A DNA stretch of 64,000 nucleotides from Streptomyces sp. AP-93 (GTDB lineage Bacteria > Actinomycetota > Actinomycetes > Streptomycetales > Streptomycetaceae): NCBI RefSeq assembly GCF_022808175.1, contig NZ_JALGBX010000004.1, positions 62,001 to 126,000 of the forward strand, in the 5' to 3' direction. The notes under the pieces were generated by a model. The model was not told where the DNA came from, ran no database searches, and saw only the letters and a list, made by a program, of their open reading frames with translations. Made by a program: the position numbers and the translations under genes. Positions 40,799-47,667 of the stretch are shown here, one piece after another. Numbering within the stretch: position 1 is the first letter of the stretch; each line of letters opens with the position of its first letter.

Positions 40799-42039
40799 GC
40801 ACGACGGAGACGAGGCCGGCGAGCGCGCCGGGCATTCTCACCAAGGCGCGGGCGGCCGCCGGCCGGATCGACGCGAAGACCCCCGCCCACCGGGACCGGG
40901 CGATCGACGGGCTGCGGGCGCTGGCCCTGCTGGCCGTTCCGACCGGGCACTGGCTGCTCGGCGGGTTCACCCTCGACTCCGACGGGGCCCTGCACAACGC
41001 CAGTCCCCTCTCCGCCTTCGGCGGCCTGGCACCGGCCAGTTGGGTGCTGCAGATGCTCGGCGTCTTCTTCCTCGTCGGCGGCTACGCCTCGGCGCTGTCC
41101 TTCCGGCGGCACACCGGATCGGCCGGGGCCTGGCTGAAGGGCCGGATCGCCCGGCTGGGGCGGCCGGTGCTCGGGGTCACGGCGGTGTGGGCGCTGGCCG
41201 CGCCCGTGCTGTACGCGGCCGGAGTGCCCGAGGCCACCCTGCGGACCGGGGCGAAGCTGGTGATCCAGCCACTGTGGTTCGTCGGGGTCTACGTGGTGGT
41301 CACCGCGCTGACCCCGTACTGCGTGCGCGCCGCGCACCGGTTCGGCGGCTGGGCGGCGGCCCCGCTGCTCGCCTCGGTCGCCGTGGTGGACTTCCTGCGC
41401 TACGGGCCCTTCGCGGACTCGGTGCCCGGGTGGGTGGCGCTGGTGAACATCCTGCCGGGCTGGCTGTTCGCGTACCAGCTCGGCGTGGACTGGGGCGAGG
41501 GCCGGATCGGGCGGCGCGGTGGGTGGCTGCTGCTGGCGGGCGGGGGTTTCCTGTTCGCGGCGCTGCTGATGGTCTTCCACTACCCGGCGTCGATGGTCGG
41601 TGTGCCGGGCGAGGCCCGGACCAACTCGCATCCGCCGTCGCTGCTGGTACTGGCCCTGGCCGCGGCCCAGTCGGGGGCCGCGGTCCTGCTGCGGGACCGG
41701 CTGGCGCGGCTGCTGGCCCGGCCGCTGCTGTGGGCTCCGGTGGTCGTGATCAACCTGTGCGCGATGACGATCCTGTGCTGGCACCAGACGGCGATGCTGG
41801 CGGCCGCCGTACCGGGGTCGTTCGCGGGCGGGCTGGCCGGGCTGACGACGGCGCCGGACAGCGTGGGGTGGATCGTGGCGCGGCTGGCGTGGATGCCGGT
41901 GTTCGCGGCGCTGCTGGTGGGCATCGCCCGGTACGCGCGCCGGTTCGAGCAGCCGTGGACGCGGGCCACGGCGGTGCGCCGCACCGTGGCGGGCCTGCTG
42001 GCGGCCGGGTTCGCGGTCTTCGCGCTGGGGCTGGCGTAG
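40795..42039 (+). CDS. Membrane acyltransferase, acyltransferase-3 family
   Basis: 414 residues with about ten membrane helices. RDRAIDGLRALALLAVPTGHWLLGGFT resembles the N-terminal RxxxLDxLRxxA block of AT3 proteins, and LGVFFLVGGYASALSFRR the second conserved loop. AT3 enzymes move acetyl or other acyl groups onto extracytoplasmic sugars, peptidoglycan or antibiotics. No SGNH domain is fused. Coupled to the preceding hydrolase and followed by a strong terminator. Confidence 0.87.
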   Translation: MSTTETRPASAPGILTKARAAAGRIDAKTPAHRDRAIDGLRALALLAVPTGHWLLGGFTLDSDGALHNASPLSAFGGLAPASWVLQMLGVFFLVGGYASALSFRRHTGSAGAWLKGRIARLGRPVLGVTAVWALAAPVLYAAGVPEATLRTGAKLVIQPLWFVGVYVVVTALTPYCVRAAHRFGGWAAAPLLASVAVVDFLRYGPFADSVPGWVALVNILPGWLFAYQLGVDWGEGRIGRRGGWLLLAGGGFLFAALLMVFHYPASMVGVPGEARTNSHPPSLLVLALAAAQSGAAVLLRDRLARLLARPLLWAPVVVINLCAMTILCWHQTAMLAAAVPGSFAGGLAGLTTAPDSVGWIVARLAWMPVFAALLVGIARYARRFEQPWTRATAVRRTVAGLLAAGFAVFALGLA

Positions 42040-42065
42040 AGCGGCGGCGGGAGCACCCGTACGAA

Positions 42066-42103
42066 ACGAGAGCGCCGCTCCCCTCGGGGAGCGGCGCTCT
42101 CGT
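42066..42103. terminator. 18-bp-stem terminator between convergent genes
   Basis: ACGAGAGCGCCGCTCCCC (42066-42083) pairs perfectly with 42086-42103, leaving a 2-nt loop. It is placed between the acyltransferase stop and the DUF350 stop, so it can end transcription from both sides. Confidence 0.92.
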
Positions 42104-42120
42104 GCGATCCAGGTGAGCCG

Positions 42121-42543
42121 TCAGGCGATGGATGCGGCGACGACGGCGGCGACCGCGAGGTTGCAGGAGGCCGTCACCCACACGGCGGGGTGCGGCTCGG
42201 GGTCGACCACGATGGCGCCGAGCTTGCCCGGGGTCACCAGGTCCAGCACCAGGAAGGCGACGGCCATCAGGACCAGGCCGAGGAGTCCGAACGCCGCCGT
42301 GGACAGCAGGCCCTTGCCGAAGCTGTCGTACGTGGTCCAGATCGAGGTGAAGACGATGCCGCCGATGCCGAGCAGCGCCGAGGAGAGCATCACGGCGGCG
42401 TTCCGGTTGCGCTCTTCCCAGATCTGCTTCGGCAGCTTGCCGGGGGTCAGCACGTCCACCAGGACGATGCCGAGGATGAGCAGCACCAGGCCGACGCCGC
42501 CGAATGCGGTGGTGCGGCCAAGTCCGTTGATGATGTCGCTCAT
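42121..42543 (-). CDS. DUF350 family membrane protein
   Basis: 140 residues with four hydrophobic helices. GLGRTTAFGGVGLVLLILGIVLVDVLTPGKL and the internally repeated LGLVLMAVAFLVLDLVTPGKLG are typical of DUF350 (E. coli YjfL type), which contains two copies of the same helical pair. In many bacteria DUF350 genes lie next to glutathionylspermidine-synthase-like ATP-grasp ligases; here an ATP-grasp fusion gene starts 105 bp away on the opposite strand. Molecular function is unknown. The start at 42543 has GGAG rather far upstream. Confidence 0.85.
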   Translation of the reverse strand: MSDIINGLGRTTAFGGVGLVLLILGIVLVDVLTPGKLPKQIWEERNRNAAVMLSSALLGIGGIVFTSIWTTYDSFGKGLLSTAAFGLLGLVLMAVAFLVLDLVTPGKLGAIVVDPEPHPAVWVTASCNLAVAAVVAASIA

Positions 42544-42648
42544 TGGGAAGCCGTCTCCGGGGTGGGGTAGGAAGTACGTCGCGTGCCTGTCGTCGCGGTG
42601 GCCGAATCTATCGCACGCCATCGCACCCGACCATGGGGAGGTCAGGAA

Positions 42649-44820
42649 ATGGCGGAGCTCAGGGCGGCGCGGCCCGATGAGGCCGACGCGCTGACGGGGC
42701 TGGTCATGCGCTCCCAGGCGCACTGGGGGTACGGGGCCGAGTTCCTGGCCGCGTGCGCGCCGGAGTTGCGGATCGGGGCCGGGGACGAGGTACGGCGGCG
42801 GATCGTGGTCGCCGAAGGCGCGGCCGGGGCGGCAGGAGGCCGGTCCGGCGGCGGCCCGGCCACGGTGCTCGGGCTCGCCTCCCTGGACGGGGAGCCGCCG
42901 CTCGGGCGGCTGGGGCTGCTCTTCGTCGAACCGGCCGCCATCGGCGGGGGTGTGGGTCGCCTGCTGTACCGGGACGTGCTGCGGCGCGCCGCCGGGCTCG
43001 GCTTCCGCAGGCTGCTGATCGACGCCGATCCGCACGCCGCCGGGTTCTACCGGGCGATGGGCGCGGTGGCCTCGGGTCCGGAACCGGGGCCGGGGCGGGG
43101 GCCGGGTCCGGGGCCGGGGCCGGGGCCGGGGCCGGGGCCGGAACCAGGGCGGGGTCCGGAACTGGGGCCGGAACCAGGGCGGGGTCCGGAACTGGGGCCG
43201 GAACCAGGGCGGGGTCCGGAACTGGGGCCGGAGCCGGGGCCGGATGCTTCCGGCGGGCTGGTGCGGTTCGAGGTGGCGCCCGTGCCCCTGGCGGACTGGG
43301 CCCGGGCCTGGACGGGCGGCGGGGCGGCCGTGCACGTGGGCAATGTCGCAGAGTACAACGCGCAGTTCGCGGACGCCTCCCTGGACCGGGAACAGCGGGC
43401 CGCCCACCACTACGCCTGTCTGGCCGCCTTCTACAGCCCGCGGCCGGCCGCGCTGGTGCTGCCGCGCGCGGTGCCGCCAGGCTGGATCTCCCTGCTCGGG
43501 CGCCAACTGGACTGGCCCGCCGGGGTGGAGGTGTACGACGGGCTCGCGGAGCGGGATCCGCTCCTGTCGGACGCCGTACGGTCCCGGCCGGCGCTGGCCG
43601 CACGGCTGACCGGGACCAGGGCCGGGACCGGGACCGGGACCAGGGCCGGGACCAGGGCCGGGACCAGGGCCGGGACCGGGACCGGGACCGGGGCCGGGGC
43701 CGGGACCGGGACCGGGACCGGGACCGGGACCGGGGCCGGGCCCGGGCCCGGGCCTGGAGCCGGAGCCGGAGCCGGGGCCGGCGCCGGGGCCGGGGCCGGC
43801 GCCGGGGCCGGGGCCGGCGCCGGGACCGCGCCACTCGTCCCGTGGGGCCTGACCGCGCCCTTCGCCCGGCTGGCGCGGCGGCCCTGGCGGCCGGACGAGC
43901 TGCGGTACGAGTCGAAGTCCGCGGCTCACGGGCTGTTCGGCCGGATCCTCGCGGAGGGCGCGCACCCCGCGATCACGCTGCCCGCGCAATGGCGGGCGGA
44001 CACCCGGCGGGCGGCGATCCGGCTGCTGGCGTCCCGGACCAAGGCGGGCGAGAGCACTGTTCTCAAATCGGAGCACGGCGTGGGCGGCTCGGGCACCGCG
44101 GTGATGACCCCCGAGCGGGTCCGCGCCGCGGGCGGCGCCCGGGCGGCGGTGCGGGCGCTGCCGCGCGGACCGCTGCTGGTGGAGGAGTACGTACGCGGTC
44201 CGGCGGATCCGGCCGAGCCGCGCGACCTCACGTACGACGGGTTCGTGGACGCGCGGGGCCGCGTGCACGAGGTCGGCGGGGCGGTGATGGACGTGGCGGA
44301 CGGCGGGTACCGCGGGGCGACGGTGGGCCCGGGGGTGCTCCCCGGGTGGGCGGCGAAGCCGCTGCTCGCCTTCGGCCGCGCGGTGGGCCGGGAGCTGTCG
44401 GCCGCTGGCTACCGGGGCTGGTTCGACGTGGACTTCGTCGCCGACGGCGCGGGACGGCTCGCCCCGACCGAGACGAACCTGCGCCTGACCGGGCCGTCCG
44501 TGGCCTTCGTGGTGGCGGCCCGGCTCGACGAACTGCGGGGTGCGGGACACTTCGTACGGATCGCCGACCGGGTTGAGCTGGGCGCCCGGCTGCCGGAGGC
44601 GGCCTTCGACGACCTGTGCGAGCGGCTGTCCCGCCGGTGCGCCGGGATCGGCGCGGTGTTCCTCCCCGCCATCCCCACCGGTGCCTTCGAACCGGCGCCC
44701 TGGATGGGCGCCCTGGTGGCAGCGACCGGCAGGGATCTGCTGGACGCGGCCGAGCGGCTGGTGCGGGCGGAAGCGCTGTCCGTCGGGGCGATGTTCGAGC
44801 AGGCGGACGGGGACCGGTAG
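42649..44820 (+). CDS. GNAT acetyltransferase - ATP-grasp ligase fusion
   Basis: 723 residues. Residues 1-143: GNAT domain (LRAARPDEADALTGLVMRSQAHW, LGLLFVEPAAIGGGVGRLLYRDVLRRA with the acetyl-CoA loop). Residues 144-200: GP/EPG repeats. About 200-320: an alpha/beta pre-ATP-grasp-like domain (HVGNVAEYNAQFAD...WISLLGRQLDWP). About 320-394: a GA/GT/GP repeat linker. About 400-723: ATP-grasp, with Lys in STVLKSEHGVGGSG (near 472), hinge LLVEEYVRG (near 510) and metal ligands in FDVDFVADGAGRLAPTETNLRLTG (near 592-614). ATP-grasp enzymes join a carboxyl-phosphate to an amine, so an acetylated or aminoacylated small molecule or peptide is a fair guess. ATG 42649 has GGAGG 9 nt upstream. Confidence 0.85.
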   Translation: MAELRAARPDEADALTGLVMRSQAHWGYGAEFLAACAPELRIGAGDEVRRRIVVAEGAAGAAGGRSGGGPATVLGLASLDGEPPLGRLGLLFVEPAAIGGGVGRLLYRDVLRRAAGLGFRRLLIDADPHAAGFYRAMGAVASGPEPGPGRGPGPGPGPGPGPGPEPGRGPELGPEPGRGPELGPEPGRGPELGPEPGPDASGGLVRFEVAPVPLADWARAWTGGGAAVHVGNVAEYNAQFADASLDREQRAAHHYACLAAFYSPRPAALVLPRAVPPGWISLLGRQLDWPAGVEVYDGLAERDPLLSDAVRSRPALAARLTGTRAGTGTGTRAGTRAGTRAGTGTGTGAGAGTGTGTGTGTGAGPGPGPGAGAGAGAGAGAGAGAGAGAGAGTAPLVPWGLTAPFARLARRPWRPDELRYESKSAAHGLFGRILAEGAHPAITLPAQWRADTRRAAIRLLASRTKAGESTVLKSEHGVGGSGTAVMTPERVRAAGGARAAVRALPRGPLLVEEYVRGPADPAEPRDLTYDGFVDARGRVHEVGGAVMDVADGGYRGATVGPGVLPGWAAKPLLAFGRAVGRELSAAGYRGWFDVDFVADGAGRLAPTETNLRLTGPSVAFVVAARLDELRGAGHFVRIADRVELGARLPEAAFDDLCERLSRRCAGIGAVFLPAIPTGAFEPAPWMGALVAATGRDLLDAAERLVRAEALSVGAMFEQADGDR
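43078..43247 (+). repeat. In-frame GC repeat encoding linker 1 of the GNAT-ATP-grasp protein
   Basis: GGGCCG hexamers followed by three copies of a 33-bp unit (GAACCAGGGCGGGGTCCGGA + ACTGGGGCCG, starting at 43141, 43174 and 43207) encode (GP)n and PEPGRGPELG blocks exactly between the acetyltransferase and the next domain. Confidence 0.9.
43606..43829 (+). repeat. In-frame GC repeat encoding linker 2 of the GNAT-ATP-grasp protein
   Basis: About 220 bp of GGGACC/GGGCCG hexamers encode a 74-residue (GT/GA/GP)n linker just before the ATP-grasp domain. The period of 6 keeps the frame whatever the copy number. Confidence 0.92.
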
Positions 44821-44828
44821 GCCGGAGC

Positions 44829-47015
44829 TCAGCCGGCCGGATCCCTGGTCGGGCCCCCGTCCCGGACCGGCGCCTGCGCCTGCCCCGGAACCGACGCCGA
44901 GGCCGGGGCCGGGGCCGAGACCGGGACCGGGACCGGGGCCGGGGCCGATGCCCGGTCCGGGTCCGGGTCCGGTTCCACGTCGAAGGCACTGAGCGGCGGA
45001 CGCGAGGCGTAGACCGCCACGATCCCGGCGGCGATCATCAGGGGAATGTTGAAGGCGTAGACGAGCGCGGCCTGTTGGGGCCAGTCCTGCTTGGCCGCGA
45101 GCCGGTAGAAGTTGTCCTGCGGCCACCACGCGGCCAGCAGGTAGACGATCGCCAGATGGGCCGCCGCGGTGATGCGGGGGCCGCGACGCCCGTGGCGGCG
45201 CATCCGGGACCGGCCGGCGAACAGGAACCAGACACCGGCCGCGAACGCCCAGCACTCGAACAGGTAGAGGAGGAAGAAGAGCGTCGCGTACGGGTTCGGG
45301 ACGCCGGAGAGGTCCGTGGAACCGGGCCAGAGGATCATGGTCAGGAGCATGGTGAAGCCCGCCACCAGGACCAGCCCGACCGCGATGAAGAAGATGACGC
45401 CGGCCCATCCGGCGATGTTGGACCCCGAGTCCCCTCGCGCGTACGCGCCCCCGTACTTGCTCCCGCCTCCGCTGCGATCCTCCCCGGCCGGTCCGGGCGG
45501 CATCGGGAGCGCGGCCCGCTGCTCGCGGCCGGCCCGGTCCCGGGGGATCCTGGGCAGCCGGAACACGGCACTCGGCATCATGGCCCCCGGCAGCCTGCCC
45601 GCCAGGTGGCGGCGGAGTTCCCCGCCGTCGGGGAGGTCGGATCCCGGGGGCCAGGTGTCGTCCTCCGCGGCCGGGGCGAGGAAGGCGACGAGCATCGGTC
45701 GCGCGTTCACGCCCGTACCGGCGCCCTTGACCTCGGCCAGGAGCGCGGCGCCCACCGCTTCGTGGCCGCGGATCGCGGACTCGACGGGATACGGGTCGAA
45801 GGCTTTGCCCTCCACGGTGAGCCGGTCGCGGAGCCGGCCACGGAACTCCAGCAGGCCGTCGGGGCGCAGTACTCCGAGATCCCCGGTCGGGATCGGTTCG
45901 CCGCCGCCGGGCACGGTGAGGTGGATCTGCCCGTCGCGCACGTCCAGCTCGCAGCCGGGGAAGGCGGTTCCGATCAGCGAGAGCTCCTCGGGCCCGTCCA
46001 ACGGTGCTGCGAGCTGCGGGAGTTCGAAGCGGGCGCCGACGCCCGCCGCTTCGGTGGGCCCGTAGACGTTGAGCAGTCGGGCGCCGGGCCGCAGTCGGGC
46101 GAGCAGTGCGGCCTGCTCGTCGAGGTAGAGGCGGTCGCCGGTGACCGTGACCATGCGCAGGGACCGCAGCCCCTCGTCGGGGCGGCGCAGGGTCCGCGAC
46201 AGGGACGCCTCCCGGTCGCGTACGAGGAGCTGGGCGGCGGTGTCCGGGTCGGTGTGCAGGACGGTGACCCGCTCGGCGTCGACGGCGCGGCGCAGCGACG
46301 CGGGTGTCCAGCGCGGGCCTTCGGGCAGGACGAGGGTGCCGCCCTCGCACAGGGCCCGCGTCCATCCGGCGGCGAAGCCGGTGAGGTCCGGGGCGGCGGT
46401 GATCAGGTGCCGGTCCTCGGGAACCGGCCCCACCACCCGGGCCCATCCCTCGTGGGCGGCGAGCAGCCGCTCCTGGGAGAGGGGGACGGCCCGCCGGTCC
46501 GCGCCCCCGGTGAACAGCACGGCGGCCGCGTCCCCTCGGGGGGCCCGGTCCGGCGGGTCGGTGGACAGCCTGCCCGTGGCGGCCTCCTGCTGCGCGCCGA
46601 GGAGGATCACCCGCAGGTCGCCGCCGTCGTCGAGGCGGGCCTGGTCGGCGGCGTCGGCGAGCAGGACGCAGGGCCGGGCGGCGGCGAGCTGGCGCTGTCC
46701 GGTGCGCGGGTTCTCCACGTCGACGACGGTGTAGGCGGCGCCGGCCTTGAGGATGCCGAGGAGGAGGACGAGGAGCTCGGCCCGCGGGGTGGAGCCCACG
46801 GCGACGACGGCCCGTTCGGGCAGCAGTCCGGAGTCGAGGAGGTGGCGGGCCGACTGGTTGGCCCGTGCGTCGAGTTGTCCGTAGGTGAGGCTGCCGGTGC
46901 CCGCGGCGAGGGCATGGGCTCCCGGGGTGTCGCGCACCCAGCGTTCGAAGCGGGAGAGAACGGTGTCGTCGGCGCGCCGGCCGAAGTGCGTGAAGGACTC
47001 TGATCCCTGCGTCAT
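44829..47015 (-). CDS. Degenerate adenylation (AMP-binding) domain fused to a C-terminal membrane module
   Basis: 728 residues. About 1-500 is an NRPS/acyl-CoA-synthetase-type adenylation domain: LTYGQLDARANQSARHLL (A1), LKAGAAYTVVD (A2), LLNVYGPTEAAG (A5), IPTGDLGVLRPDGLLEFRGRLRDRLTVEG (A7-A8). The phosphate loop (A3, normally SGTTGxPK) is FTGGADRRAVPLS and the A10 catalytic Lys is missing (RIPRDRAGREQRAAL), so classical adenylation is doubtful. Residues about 530-690 hold four membrane helices, then a PAPVPVPVSAPAPAS tail. ATG 47015 lacks a good ribosome site; ATG 47090 (AGGA upstream) would add 25 residues. It converges on the GNAT-ATP-grasp gene with 8 bp between them. Confidence 0.8.
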   Translation of the reverse strand: MTQGSESFTHFGRRADDTVLSRFERWVRDTPGAHALAAGTGSLTYGQLDARANQSARHLLDSGLLPERAVVAVGSTPRAELLVLLLGILKAGAAYTVVDVENPRTGQRQLAAARPCVLLADAADQARLDDGGDLRVILLGAQQEAATGRLSTDPPDRAPRGDAAAVLFTGGADRRAVPLSQERLLAAHEGWARVVGPVPEDRHLITAAPDLTGFAAGWTRALCEGGTLVLPEGPRWTPASLRRAVDAERVTVLHTDPDTAAQLLVRDREASLSRTLRRPDEGLRSLRMVTVTGDRLYLDEQAALLARLRPGARLLNVYGPTEAAGVGARFELPQLAAPLDGPEELSLIGTAFPGCELDVRDGQIHLTVPGGGEPIPTGDLGVLRPDGLLEFRGRLRDRLTVEGKAFDPYPVESAIRGHEAVGAALLAEVKGAGTGVNARPMLVAFLAPAAEDDTWPPGSDLPDGGELRRHLAGRLPGAMMPSAVFRLPRIPRDRAGREQRAALPMPPGPAGEDRSGGGSKYGGAYARGDSGSNIAGWAGVIFFIAVGLVLVAGFTMLLTMILWPGSTDLSGVPNPYATLFFLLYLFECWAFAAGVWFLFAGRSRMRRHGRRGPRITAAAHLAIVYLLAAWWPQDNFYRLAAKQDWPQQAALVYAFNIPLMIAAGIVAVYASRPPLSAFDVEPDPDPDRASAPAPVPVPVSAPAPASASVPGQAQAPVRDGGPTRDPAG

Positions 47016-47151
47016 GGGCCGATTCTGGCACCGGGCACCGACAGGCACGAGGGCTGCGAAAATCCCTCGTACGAGCGACGGTTGATCCATTATCGTCCTG
47101 CGCTGGCGCCGACTGGTGCCGCTGGACAGGTTTCGAATGGCAGGAGGCCGC

Positions 47152-47538
47152 ATGGCCAAGGAATTCCAGGTGACGTACGACTGCGCCGATCCGGGCGCGC
47201 AGGCGGTGTTCTGGGCGCAGGCGCTGGGCTATCGCGTCCAACTTCCGCCGGAGGGCTCCGCCGACTGGGCGGCCATCTCGGATCCGGACGGCAAGGGCCC
47301 GCGGCTCTACTTCCAGAGGGTCCCGGAGGCCAAGGCGGAGGCGAAGAACCGTCTGCACCTGGACGTGCGCTCGGCACCCGGACTGAAGGGGGACGAGAGG
47401 ATGGCCGCGCTGGAGGTGGAGGCCGCCAGGCTGGAGGAGCTGGGCGCGAAGCGGCTGTACCGCCTGGAGTCCGATGAGGAGAACGAAGGGATCATCGTGA
47501 TGGCCGATCCCGAGGAAAACATCTTCTGCCTCGACTGA
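47152..47538 (+). CDS. VOC-superfamily (glyoxalase/dioxygenase-like) protein
   Basis: 128 residues. EFQVTYDCADPGAQAVFWAQALGYRVQ, ISDPDGKGPRLYFQRVPEAKAEAKNRLHLDVRS and the C-terminal IIVMADPEENIFCLD are the beta-alpha-beta-beta-beta repeats and metal-ligand positions (His in LHLDV, Glu in EENIFCL) of the small Glyoxalase_6-type VOC proteins. Members bind or modify small toxic molecules, including resistance proteins. AGGAGG lies 4 nt upstream of ATG 47152. It is divergent from the adenylation-membrane gene. Confidence 0.85.
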   Translation: MAKEFQVTYDCADPGAQAVFWAQALGYRVQLPPEGSADWAAISDPDGKGPRLYFQRVPEAKAEAKNRLHLDVRSAPGLKGDERMAALEVEAARLEELGAKRLYRLESDEENEGIIVMADPEENIFCLD

Positions 47539-47543
47539 CCTCT

Positions 47544-47591
47544 CGACTTGCCTGTCGACTTGCCTGTCGATCGACGTGTCGATCGACGTGT
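47544..47591. repeat. Two pairs of 12-bp tandem repeats after the VOC gene
   Basis: CGACTTGCCTGT occurs twice in tandem (47544, 47556), followed directly by two copies of CGATCGACGTGT (47568, 47580). The block is between the VOC stop and the MerR/SoxR-type promoter. TCGA-rich halves could fold, so it might act as a terminator, but no perfect long stem is present. Confidence 0.75.
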
Positions 47592-47629
47592 CGAACAGGG
47601 TTCCTGGTCACCCCGGGGCCATCCACCCC

Positions 47630-47660
47630 TTGACCTCAAGTTTGGTTGAGGTCCTACGGT
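47630..47660 (+). promoter_or_regulatory. MerR/SoxR-type promoter and operator
   Basis: TTGACC (-35, 47630-47635) and TACGGT (-10, 47655-47660) are separated by 19 bp, the over-long spacer of MerR-family promoters. The spacer holds GACCTCAA (47632-47639) and its inverse TTGAGGTC (47646-47653). CCTCAAGTTTGGTTGAGG matches the SoxR consensus CCTCAAGTTAACTTGAGG at 15 of 18 positions. The start codon of the ABC gene is 7-8 bp after the -10, so transcription should begin at or next to the ATG (leaderless mRNA). No merR/soxR gene is in the window. Confidence 0.85.
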
Positions 47661-47667
47661 TCGGCTC

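Noticed and set aside
42121..47358. Minus-strand open frame of about 1745 codons across the ATP-grasp gene
   Set aside because: Arg/Pro/Gly-rich shadow of the plus-strand GNAT-ATP-grasp gene; only its last 140 codons (DUF350) are real.
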